DNA of 32,072 bases, taken from assembly GCA_016201135.1 (NCBI GenBank), contig JACQDK010000035.1, forward strand, positions 1 through 32,072. The letters are read 5' to 3'. The position numbers were made by a program, and so were the translations under genes. The stretch comes from Actinomycetota bacterium (GTDB taxonomy: Bacteria; Actinomycetota; UBA4738; HRBIN12). Shown piece after piece: positions 23,080 to 31,438 of this stretch. Numbering within the stretch: position 1 is the stretch's first letter; every line of letters begins with the position of its first letter. The notes below the pieces were generated by a model. The model worked only from the letters and a program-made list of their open reading frames with translations, was not told where the DNA came from and searched no databases.

Positions 23080-24072
23080 ATGCGAGACCTCGCCCGGCTC
23101 CCAAAGGCCGAGCTGCACATCCACCTCGAGGGCTCGATCCGTCCCGAGACCGTCCGTGAGCTAGCCGACCGCACGGGACGCCGCCCGCCCGAGGCGCTGG
23201 GCCCCGCCGGATGGTCCGGCTTCCGAGACAACCTTCACTTCATCGAGCAGTACGTCGCTGTCTGCGAGCTGCTCTCCGACCTCGACGACTTCCGCCGGAT
23301 CGGTCACGATCTCTGCCGAGACCTTCAGGCGCAGGGCGTCCGGTACGCCGAGGCGGTCTTCTCCCCCGCCCACCACGCGGGCCGGCTCGGCGACTGGTTC
23401 GGGCCCACCGAGGCCGTGCTGGACGGGTTCGCGGCGGGCGAGCGCGACTTCGGCGTGGTGGCGCGCCTCGCGCCCGACATCGTCCGCGACATGGGGATGG
23501 AGCAGGCGCAGGGGACGGTCGAGGTGGCGCTGAAGTTCCTGGGGGGCGGGGTCGTGGCGATCAACTGCGCCGGGAGCGAGCGCGCCAGGCCGGGCATCTA
23601 CGCGGACCTGGTGCACCGGGCGGTCGCGGCGGGGCTGCACTCGGTGCCGCACGCCGGCGAGTGGGCCGGCCCGCAGAACGTCTGGGAGACGCTCGAGTCG
23701 CTCGCGCCCGAAAGGATCGGCCACGGGGTGCGTTCGATCGAGGATCCCTCGCTCGTCGAGCGCCTGGCAGAGCTCCAGCTCCCGCTGGAGGTCTGCCCCA
23801 CCTCTAACGTCGCGACGGGAGTCTTCAACTCGATGGCGGAGCATCCGTTCAACCGGCTCCGCGAGGCCGGCGTGGTCGTCACGCTCAACTCCGACGATCC
23901 GGGCATGTTCGGCTCATGGGTGGCCGACGAGTACCGCGTGGCCCGCGAAGAGTTCGGGCTCTCGGACGAGGAGCTGGCCGAGGTGGCCCGCGCCGGAGTG
24001 CGCGCCTCGTTCGCGGACGAGGCCCTCAAGACCCAGGTTCTCGCCGGGATCGACGCCTGGCTCGCGTCGTAG
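23080..24072 (+). CDS. add: Adenosine deaminase
   Basis: 330 residues, full length for a bacterial adenosine/adenine deaminase of the amidohydrolase fold. Zinc and catalytic residues are visible: His13 and His15 in ELHIHLEGS, the HAGE motif at 191-194, RIGHGVRS with the catalytic-site His, and SDDPGMFG at 271-278 with the metal-binding Asp pair. It converts adenosine to inosine, or possibly adenine to hypoxanthine or a modified nucleoside in purine salvage; the exact substrate is uncertain in this family. ATG 23080 is chosen because the homology starts there (LARLPKAELHIHL) and a TATCAT box precedes it. The frame itself is open from 22342 and includes the truncated L,D-transpeptidase. A translational fusion is possible but unlikely. 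Confidence 0.92.
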   Translation: MRDLARLPKAELHIHLEGSIRPETVRELADRTGRRPPEALGPAGWSGFRDNLHFIEQYVAVCELLSDLDDFRRIGHDLCRDLQAQGVRYAEAVFSPAHHAGRLGDWFGPTEAVLDGFAAGERDFGVVARLAPDIVRDMGMEQAQGTVEVALKFLGGGVVAINCAGSERARPGIYADLVHRAVAAGLHSVPHAGEWAGPQNVWETLESLAPERIGHGVRSIEDPSLVERLAELQLPLEVCPTSNVATGVFNSMAEHPFNRLREAGVVVTLNSDDPGMFGSWVADEYRVAREEFGLSDEELAEVARAGVRASFADEALKTQVLAGIDAWLAS

Positions 24073-24108
24073 CGACGACCGCTCCAGCGCTCACGCGCCG
24101 CCCGACGC

Positions 24109-25284
24109 TCAGGACGTTCCCTTGTAGCTCACGATCCCGTGCAGGCGGTGCACGATCTCGACGAGGTCCTTCTGGTCCTCCATGACCCGATCGATGTCCT
24201 TGTAGCTGCCGGGGATTTCGTCCAGGAGCTCCCGCGCCTTGGCCGCCTGCCACGCGCGTCCGGCCATCGCCTTCTCGAGGTCCTCTGGCGTGAACGTTCT
24301 TCGCGCCGCGCGCCGGCTCATCGCCCGCCCGGCCCCGTGTGCACACGAGTTGTACGCCAGCTCGTTCCCCAGACCTCGAACGATGTACGACTTCCCGCCC
24401 ATCGCGCCGGGGATCACGCCGAGATCGCCCCGCTCGGCCCGGATCGCGCCCTTGCGCGTGACCCACACCTTCCGGCCGCCGTGCTCCTCGAGAGCCGCGA
24501 AGTTGTGGTGGCAGTTCACCCGGGCGCCGGAGAGGCCGGTCCCGACGAACCTCAGGATCTCCCGCAGCGCAACCTCCATCATCGCCCGCCGGTTCTCCAT
24601 CGCGTAGGCCTGCGCCCAGAGCATGTCGGCGACGTACGCACCGAACTCGGGCGTGCCCTCCTGGAGCCACGCGAGCTCGGGGTCCTCGAGCGGGATGCCC
24701 TCCGCCTTCGCGAGGCGCTTCGCCACCTCGATGTGCTGCTCCGCGAGCTGGTTGCCCACGCCTCGCGACCCGGAGTGCATGACCACCCACATCCGGTCGG
24801 TCTCGTCCAGGCACACCTCGAAGAAGTGATTGCCCGAGCCGAGGGAGCCGATCTGCTCCAGGGCGCGGCGTTCCTGCGGGGACGTGAGGCGCGGGTTCGG
24901 GTGCTCGGCGAGCCAAGCGAGCGCGGCGCCGGTGGGTTCCCTCCGCCACCTCCCGAGGCCCGCCGGCACCACGCGCTCTATCCGCGGCACCAGCGGGTCC
25001 ATGTCGTCGGGGAGCTGGGACGCGCTCACCGTGGTCTCGGCGGCGATCATCCCGCAGCCGATGTCCACCCCGACCGCCGACGGGATGATCGCGGAACGGG
25101 TCGGGATCACAGAGCCGATCGTGGCCCCGAGGCCCAGGTGCGCATCGGGCATCAGCGCGACGTGCCCCTCGATCACCGGCAGCCGGGCGGTGCGCACCGC
25201 CTGCTCGGCCGTCACGTCATCGATGATCGAGGCCCACGACACGACCTTGTCGGACAGCTGCCTCGGCGCGCGGACCACCCCCAA
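24109..25284 (-). CDS. rtcB: RtcB-type RNA-splicing ligase
   Basis: 391 residues with the RtcB active site intact: MPDAHLGLGATIGSV, GVDIGCGM with Asp74 and Cys77 (Mn ligands), GSGNHFFEV with His153, MHSGSRGVGNQ with His170, the NCHHNFA motif near 257-263, and NSCAHGAGRAMSR with the guanylylated His316. It joins 2',3'-cyclic-phosphate (or 3'-phosphate) RNA ends to 5'-OH ends using GTP and Mn, acting in RNA repair. The length is that of the short bacterial class; no archease gene is nearby. TTG 25284 begins the frame without a clear Shine-Dalgarno; GTG at 25278 is an alternative. It is convergent with adenosine deaminase (36 bp between stops). Confidence 0.92.
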   Translation of the reverse strand: MGVVRAPRQLSDKVVSWASIIDDVTAEQAVRTARLPVIEGHVALMPDAHLGLGATIGSVIPTRSAIIPSAVGVDIGCGMIAAETTVSASQLPDDMDPLVPRIERVVPAGLGRWRREPTGAALAWLAEHPNPRLTSPQERRALEQIGSLGSGNHFFEVCLDETDRMWVVMHSGSRGVGNQLAEQHIEVAKRLAKAEGIPLEDPELAWLQEGTPEFGAYVADMLWAQAYAMENRRAMMEVALREILRFVGTGLSGARVNCHHNFAALEEHGGRKVWVTRKGAIRAERGDLGVIPGAMGGKSYIVRGLGNELAYNSCAHGAGRAMSRRAARRTFTPEDLEKAMAGRAWQAAKARELLDEIPGSYKDIDRVMEDQKDLVEIVHRLHGIVSYKGTS

Positions 25285-25314
25285 GGACAGGATGACGCAA
25301 CCGGAACCGCGTTG

Positions 25315-26163
25315 CTACGCGGAGGGCGACGGGCTGGGCGAGGGCGAGGACGAGGGCGCGGGCTGCACGACGATCTTCACCGAGAAGATGTAGACGGGGG
25401 TCGCCGGGACGCAGGACTCGCTCGCCGTCGCGCACCCCGGGCCCGGGGACGTCGGCAGCTTCCCGATCTCGGCGACGATCTTCTTCCCGTGGATCACCTT
25501 GCCGAAGATCGTGAAGCTCTGCTGGGGTGTCGGATCCAGCTGGGGCGCCGGCGCGAGCGTGATGAAGAACTGGCTGCCGTTAGTGCCCGGCCCGCCGTTC
25601 GCGTACGCGAGGATCCCGGGCGCGTCGAACTTCACGTGCTTGTTCGTCTCGACGTCGAACTTGTAGCCGGGCCCTCCCGAGCCGTCCCCCTTCGGGTCGC
25701 CGCCCTGGATCACGAACCCACTCACGATCCGGTGGAACTTGAGCCCGTCGTAGAAGCCCTGATCCGCCAGGAACACGAAGCTGTTCACGCCGACCGGAGC
25801 GACCTTCGGCAGCAGCTTCAGCTCGATCGTTCCGCAGGACGTCTTCATCGTGGCGAGGTACGTGGCCTGGGGGTCGATCGTCATGGGCGGCGCGTGCTTG
25901 AAGGTCGGCTTCTTCTGGTCCGCTGTCTTCGGGACCTTCGCGCTGCACGGCCACGCGGGGCTGGCCGACGGCTTCGGGCTCGCGGTCGTGTGCCCGCCCC
26001 CCCCGAAGAGCGTCATCCCCACGACGAACACGATGGCGGCCGTGAGTCCCCCTGCCGAGGCCGCGATGATGCGGTTCCGGCGGCGGACCTGGGTCACCCG
26101 CTCGGCCTGGCGGCGGGCGGCGAGCTTGGCCAGGTGCCGATCGCGGGTTCGCTTGTTGGCCAC
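25315..26163 (-). CDS. Membrane-anchored cyclophilin peptidyl-prolyl isomerase
   Basis: 282 residues. A basic cytoplasmic N-terminus (about 1-30, rich in Arg and Lys) is followed by one membrane segment at about 31-54 and a Pro/Ser/Ala linker. The cyclophilin domain spans about 92-255 (FHRIVSGFVIQGGDPKGDG, GGPGYKF, LAYANGGPGTNGSQFFITL, SFTIFGKVI). The tail ends in Ser-Pro repeats. The isomerase domain would face outside the cytoplasm and assist folding of exported proteins, unlike the soluble enzyme at 1178-1687. GTG 26163 lies 10 bp after the ppx stop, so the gene is probably co-transcribed with the upstream DUF501-Ppx gene. It has no good Shine-Dalgarno. Confidence 0.88.
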   Translation of the reverse strand: MANKRTRDRHLAKLAARRQAERVTQVRRRNRIIAASAGGLTAAIVFVVGMTLFGGGGHTTASPKPSASPAWPCSAKVPKTADQKKPTFKHAPPMTIDPQATYLATMKTSCGTIELKLLPKVAPVGVNSFVFLADQGFYDGLKFHRIVSGFVIQGGDPKGDGSGGPGYKFDVETNKHVKFDAPGILAYANGGPGTNGSQFFITLAPAPQLDPTPQQSFTIFGKVIHGKKIVAEIGKLPTSPGPGCATASESCVPATPVYIFSVKIVVQPAPSSSPSPSPSPSA

Positions 26164-26173
26164 GGCGGGCAGG

Positions 26174-27571
26174 TTACCCGATGCCGAGCATCTCCAGGAC
26201 CAGGCCGTCCAGGATGTCCGTCTCGCTCACCAGCGCCCGGTCGAACCCGAACCACCGCATGGCGGTCACCAGGATCACCGATCCGGCCGTGATCACGTCG
26301 CCCCGGCCCGGGGGCATGACGGGTATCGCCGCGCGCTCCTCGTCGGTCATCGCGGCGAACCGCGCCAGCGTGCGCTCGGCATCGAGCGCCGTGATGTGGG
26401 AACGGTGGACGCGCTCGGGGTCGTAGACCTCGAGGCCCAGCGTGAACGCCTGGGCCGTCGTGGCCGTGCCGGCGACGGCCACGAGGGTCCTGGCCTCGCG
26501 GACCGGGACGGCCGGCTCGACCTCCTCGGCCAGGATCCTTTCGACCTCGGCGCGGACGGAATCGAGCTCCGCGGGCGCCGGCGGGTCGGAGCGGACGAAC
26601 CGTTCGGTCAGTCGAACGCTCCCCATCCGGGTCGAGACGGCGCGCTCGGAGGCGCCGGGCGCACGCCCCAGGACGAACTCGGTCGAACCACCCCCGATGT
26701 CCATCACGCAGAACGGGCCGTCGGCGGGGTCCAGCCCGTGCGTTCCGCCCAGGAACGACAGCGCCGCCTCCTCCTGCCCCGAGATCACCTCGAGTTCGGA
26801 TCCCGCGTGCTCGCGCACCGCCCGCGTGAGCTCGTCGCGATCGGCCGCGTCGCGCACGGCCGAGGTCGCTCCGACCCGGATCCGCCGGGCCCCCAGCGCC
26901 CGTGCTCGCCGGCAGAACCGCGCGAGCACCGAGACCGTGCGCTCGAGCGCGGCCTCGTCGAAGCGGCCGGTGCGGTCCACGTCCTTGCCCAGACGCGTGA
27001 TGACCATGTCGCGCGCCAGCTCGGTGAACCCGCCCTCGACGGGCTCTGCCACGAGCAGCCGGATCGAGTTCGTCCCCTGATCGATAGCCGCCACGCTGGC
27101 GGCCCCCTCCGGGTGGACCGGCCACACGCGCCCGGCCACCCACGCCCCGACCGGGTCCCTGCCGCCGGCCAGGTGCCAGGCGAGATGGGCGTGCAGGCAC
27201 TTCAGCCCGGTGCGGGTGCCGCCGACGCCGCCCCAGCCCCTCGCCTCCGGAAGGTCCCGCTCGCGCTCCTCGGCATACTCGCGATGGGCCGCCTCGACCT
27301 CCTCTGCGAACGCGGGGTCGGCCCCGATCCGCTCGTTCAGCCTGCCGATCCAGCCCGCCGACTCCAGACGCGAGACGGCCTTGACGGCCTCCGGGCAGGT
27401 GAGCCAGAAGGTCGTGGGGAACGGACGGCCGTCCGCGTCAAGGGGCGCGTTGCGGATCGCGAGGGGATGACCGCCCGCGCAGCGGGCGACCACGGAGAAC
27501 GGGGTCGTCGGCTCGCGCCCGAGCTGCTCCCGGACCAGGACGCGATCGGAGGAACGAAGCTCGCCCGGCAA
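26174..27571 (-). CDS. DUF501-Ppx/GppA fusion (exopolyphosphatase-type)
   Basis: 465 residues containing two proteins that are usually separate neighbours in actinobacteria. Residues about 1-150 are DUF501 (VREQLGREPTTPFSVVARC, FPTTFWLTCPEAVKAVSRLE, GVGGTRTGLKCLHAHLAWHL). Residues about 158-465 are a Ppx/GppA phosphatase of the actin-like ATPase fold (VAAIDQGTNSIRLLVAE, FCVMDIGGGSTEFVLG, VAGTATTAQAF, SVILVTAMRWFGFDRALVSE). Ppx/GppA enzymes hydrolyse polyphosphate or pppGpp; DUF501 has no known function. There is no stop or frameshift between the parts. TTG 27571 starts the frame 3 bp after the S1-gene stop, which implies coupling. The Cys normally seen in the D-x-G-T-N-S motif of many relatives is Gln here. 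Confidence 0.88.
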   Translation of the reverse strand: MPGELRSSDRVLVREQLGREPTTPFSVVARCAGGHPLAIRNAPLDADGRPFPTTFWLTCPEAVKAVSRLESAGWIGRLNERIGADPAFAEEVEAAHREYAEERERDLPEARGWGGVGGTRTGLKCLHAHLAWHLAGGRDPVGAWVAGRVWPVHPEGAASVAAIDQGTNSIRLLVAEPVEGGFTELARDMVITRLGKDVDRTGRFDEAALERTVSVLARFCRRARALGARRIRVGATSAVRDAADRDELTRAVREHAGSELEVISGQEEAALSFLGGTHGLDPADGPFCVMDIGGGSTEFVLGRAPGASERAVSTRMGSVRLTERFVRSDPPAPAELDSVRAEVERILAEEVEPAVPVREARTLVAVAGTATTAQAFTLGLEVYDPERVHRSHITALDAERTLARFAAMTDEERAAIPVMPPGRGDVITAGSVILVTAMRWFGFDRALVSETDILDGLVLEMLGIG

Positions 27572-27574
27572 GGG

Positions 27575-28012
27575 CTACTTGCGCTTGTGCTCGACGGCGC
27601 GCTTGAAGTCGACCAACCGCTCCTCGCTCTGGCGCATGAACTTCTTCAGCATCTGCTCGAACTCGGGGTCCGAGCCACGCCGCTGCCGCTGCGGAGGAGG
27701 GTCCTGGAGCGCCTTGATCGAGAGGTCGATCTTGCCGTCTTCCTTGATCGCGAGGACCTTGGCCTTGACGACGTCGCCCTCGCGGAGGTGGTCGTGGACG
27801 TCCTTCACGTAGTTCCGATCGACCTCGGATATGTGAACGAGTCCGAGGCGGCCGTCCTCCAGCTGGAGGAACGCCCCGTAGGGCGTTATGCGCTGCACGG
27901 TGCCGTCAACCACCGCGCCGACTTCGATCTCTGCGATCTGGTGCTCCTTCCCACGGGCCCGTATGGCCCACTGTCGCGTGTCCCGGGGTCTCCCGGAACG
28001 GAGGTCAATCAC
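27575..28012 (-). CDS. Single S1-domain RNA-binding protein
   Basis: One S1 (OB-fold) domain: EVGAVVDGTVQRITPYGAFL, GLVHISEVDRNYVKDVHDHL, REGDVVKAKVLAIKEDGKID, LSIKAL. An acidic-basic helical tail follows (PEFEQMLKKFMRQSEERLVD). Such small proteins of the enolase-ftsB neighbourhood bind RNA and probably associate with ribosomes or mRNA; the role is not established. The frame with a conventional start begins at GTG 28012 but has no Shine-Dalgarno, and its first 25 residues have no counterpart in relatives. Homology begins instead at an ATC codon (27937-27935), which carries a perfect AAGGAG 6 nt upstream and would give I/M-A-E-I-E-V-G, the usual family N-terminus. The true protein is probably 120 residues. 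Confidence 0.85.
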   Translation of the reverse strand: MIDLRSGRPRDTRQWAIRARGKEHQIAEIEVGAVVDGTVQRITPYGAFLQLEDGRLGLVHISEVDRNYVKDVHDHLREGDVVKAKVLAIKEDGKIDLSIKALQDPPPQRQRRGSDPEFEQMLKKFMRQSEERLVDFKRAVEHKRK

Positions 28013-28122
28013 ATTGCCACGTCGCGAAACAGCACGTCAAGCCGGGTGCTTCGGGCACGCCGGTCCGCGCCCGGCGGCCGGCTCCGTCGCGAGTCCGGCG
28101 CGAGACCGCGTGGATCCTGCGC

Positions 28123-28515
28123 TCAGCAGTCGGTGGTCGCCCCGCCTCCGCCCGCGGGCACCGTGATGAAGGCGGTCTCACCGGGTTTCACCATGCCCAG
28201 GCACTCGCGCGCGAGCCGCTCCAGCTCCGTGGGGTCGTGCAGCTTCGCGATCCGCTCCTCGAGGTCGGCGTTGGCCTTCTCCAGGACGAGGGTTTGGTGC
28301 TGGAGCTCGGCGATGCTCGCGCGCTGCTCCAGGTAGGCCCGGAGCGGCGCCATCGAGAACGCGAGCACGATCAGCACGGTCACGAGCAGCAGCACCGCGC
28401 GCGCGGTGACGCGCACGCCCGAGGAGGACCTCGGCTGGGGCTTCGAACGCGCGGCCTCGGAGGATCTCGGCTGGGGCTTCGAACGGGCGGCCGGGGAAGG
28501 TGCCGCTGTGGCCAT
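28123..28515 (-). CDS. FtsB/DivIC-like septum formation initiator
   Basis: 130 residues. The cytoplasmic N-terminus (1-36) is followed by a single membrane segment at about 38-55 (ARAVLLLVTVLIVLAFSM) and a coiled coil at about 60-92 (RASIAELQHQTLVLEKANAD, LEERIAKL). The conserved FtsB/DivIC end is DPTELERLARECLGMVKPGE. It would be a bitopic divisome protein pairing with FtsL and FtsQ at the septum. The N-terminus contains a duplicated 12-residue unit (ARSKPQPRSSEA and ARSKPQPRSSSG), the product of a 36-bp tandem repeat. It starts 3 bp after the enolase stop, so it is translationally coupled to eno, a common actinobacterial order. Confidence 0.9.
   Translation of the reverse strand: MATAAPSPAARSKPQPRSSEAARSKPQPRSSSGVRVTARAVLLLVTVLIVLAFSMAPLRAYLEQRASIAELQHQTLVLEKANADLEERIAKLHDPTELERLARECLGMVKPGETAFITVPAGGGGATTDC
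28424..28495. repeat. 36-bp tandem duplication inside the FtsB-like gene
   Basis: Two head-to-tail copies (28424-28459 and 28460-28495) share almost all of their 36 bases, including TCGGCTGGGGCTTCGAACG in both. The unit is a multiple of three and adds 12 residues (Ala-Arg-Ser-Lys-Pro-Gln-Pro-Arg-Ser-Ser-x-x) to the cytoplasmic tail without breaking the frame. Confidence 0.85.
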
Positions 28516-28518
28516 CGG

Positions 28519-29841
<1,323 letters not shown>

Positions 29842-30657
29842 TCAGGCAGGAGCCCGAGCGGACGCGAGCACGACCTCGTCACGGTGAAGGAGCGCCTCGG
29901 GGCCCATCGACGCGACCCGTTCCCGCGCCGCGGCCACGACGGCCTCCCGCCGGCCGGGATCGAGCCTAGCGAGCCGGCGACGGCTCGGGCTCAGCCGCAA
30001 CCGCCACTCGAGGAAGGCGTCGAGGTCCCAGCGGCGCAGCCACTCCGCGGACTCCGAGAGGGCCTCGGCGAACCCGGCGGCGAGGAGCCCCGCGCGCACC
30101 TTCTCAGGCGAGTCGACGATCTCCCGCCCGTCGCCGGGACCGTCTTCGGCCGGATCGGGCGGCACGTCCATCGCATCGAGCTCCTCGTCCCAGGCCTCCA
30201 TCGCGGGGAAGACCTCGCCGGTTCCCCACACCGCGAGCGCGAAGGCCCCTCCCGGCCGAAGGACCCGCCTGACGCCCGTCATCGCCGCGATCGGGTCGGG
30301 GAAGTGGAAGAAGACGAACGCCGACACGACCGCGTCGAACGACCCGTCCGCGAATCCGAGCCGCGTGCCGTCCATCAGCACCCTGGCGAACCGGTCGTCG
30401 GCGCAGCGGAGCATCCCCTCGGTGAGGTCGGCTCCGATGACCAGGGCACCCGAGGCACGCCCGGCCACGTCGGGCAGCAGCCGCCCGACGCCGCAGCCGA
30501 GGTCGAGCACCGTGCGTGCGTCCGCCAGCGGGAGCGCGTCCAGCAGGCGGAGTCCGTACGGACGAAGGAGCGGCGCCCAGATCTCCTCGTAGTCCGAGGC
30601 CGTCGCCGCGTACATGCTCTGGATCACCGGAGCGTTGGCCGCGCCTTCCGTCATCAC
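29842..30657 (-). CDS. Class I SAM-dependent methyltransferase
   Basis: About 270 residues with a Methyltransf_11-type Rossmann fold: motif I VLDLGCGVGRLLPDV at about 50-64, motif II VIGADLTEGMLRCA, the post-II segment MDGTRLGFADGSFDAVVSAF, and RRVLRPGGAFALAVWG. The C-terminal half is helical and Arg-rich and probably forms a substrate lid. Substrate unknown: the fold covers quinone, lipid and small-molecule methylation. GTG 30657 and ATG 30654 are adjacent; AAGG lies 5 or 8 nt upstream, so either may start. It begins 7 bp after the GNAT gene stop, so the two are probably co-transcribed. Confidence 0.85.
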   Translation of the reverse strand: MMTEGAANAPVIQSMYAATASDYEEIWAPLLRPYGLRLLDALPLADARTVLDLGCGVGRLLPDVAGRASGALVIGADLTEGMLRCADDRFARVLMDGTRLGFADGSFDAVVSAFVFFHFPDPIAAMTGVRRVLRPGGAFALAVWGTGEVFPAMEAWDEELDAMDVPPDPAEDGPGDGREIVDSPEKVRAGLLAAGFAEALSESAEWLRRWDLDAFLEWRLRLSPSRRRLARLDPGRREAVVAAARERVASMGPEALLHRDEVVLASARAPA

Positions 30658-30664
30658 CGGGACC

Positions 30665-31438
30665 TTACTCCGGAACGCGCACGAAGCTCCAGATGTGTCC
30701 GATCGGGTCGAACCCGAGCTTCGCGTACAGCTCCTGAGGCCAGTCGCTCGCGTCGGCGTGCAGGAACACGAGATCGGCTCCGGCGCGGCGCGCCTCGTCC
30801 ACGGCGCGCAGCACGCAGGCGCGAGCCAGGCCGCGGCCGCGCAGCTCCTCGAGGGTGTTCACGTCCTCGACCTGCGCCACGCCGTCCTGCACGTACAGCT
30901 CGCAGCAGCTCGCGAACCGGCCCACGTCCTCGTCACGCGCCGCGAAGAACCTGGCGCCGGCCTCCCGCACGAGAACCTCGCGGAAGCCGGCGAGCGCATC
31001 CGCCACGCCGGCGGTGGTCGGGTCGCGGCGGAGCACCTCCGTGTGCAACGGCCGCACCTGCTCGAACGACAGCTCCTGGACCCGGACGGTCGGCACGCGG
31101 TCGGGGTCGCGCCGATCCACCATCACCACCAGCCGATCCGTGCGGTACCCGATCTCGGCGAGGCTCAGCGCGAGCCGCCCTCCTTCCCCGTCGTCCTCCA
31201 CGACGATCTCGCGGTGAGGAAGGCCCGACAGCAGACGATCGGCCTCGGACGCCACTTGTTCCGCCGTCGCCGCTCCGACAGGGCGCTCGACCAGCAGGAA
31301 GTTGCTGTCGTACCGCTCCGGGAAGCCCTCGTGGAAGAAGGCTCGTCCGAACCGTGACGGCTCGACGCGCGTGCTGATGCGCTCGAACAGTCGGCGGGAG
31401 AAGGCGATCGTGCGAGCCAGGTCGTCGGCGCCGCCCAC
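30665..31438 (-). CDS. GNAT-family acetyltransferase
   Basis: 257 residues. The recognisable GNAT domain is C-terminal (about 140-255), with the acetyl-CoA-binding loop NTLEELRGRGLARACVLRAV and the closing LYAKLGFDPIGHIWSF. The N-terminal 120 residues (RTIAFSRRLFERISTRVEPS onward, with strands around PHREIVVEDDGEGG) may be a degenerate second GNAT fold. The substrate is unknown. GTG 31438 overlaps the final base of the mazG stop (TAGTG), so it is translationally coupled to mazG; the frame continues upstream but lies within mazG. The coupling suggests shared expression rather than shared function. Confidence 0.85.
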   Translation of the reverse strand: MGGADDLARTIAFSRRLFERISTRVEPSRFGRAFFHEGFPERYDSNFLLVERPVGAATAEQVASEADRLLSGLPHREIVVEDDGEGGRLALSLAEIGYRTDRLVVMVDRRDPDRVPTVRVQELSFEQVRPLHTEVLRRDPTTAGVADALAGFREVLVREAGARFFAARDEDVGRFASCCELYVQDGVAQVEDVNTLEELRGRGLARACVLRAVDEARRAGADLVFLHADASDWPQELYAKLGFDPIGHIWSFVRVPE

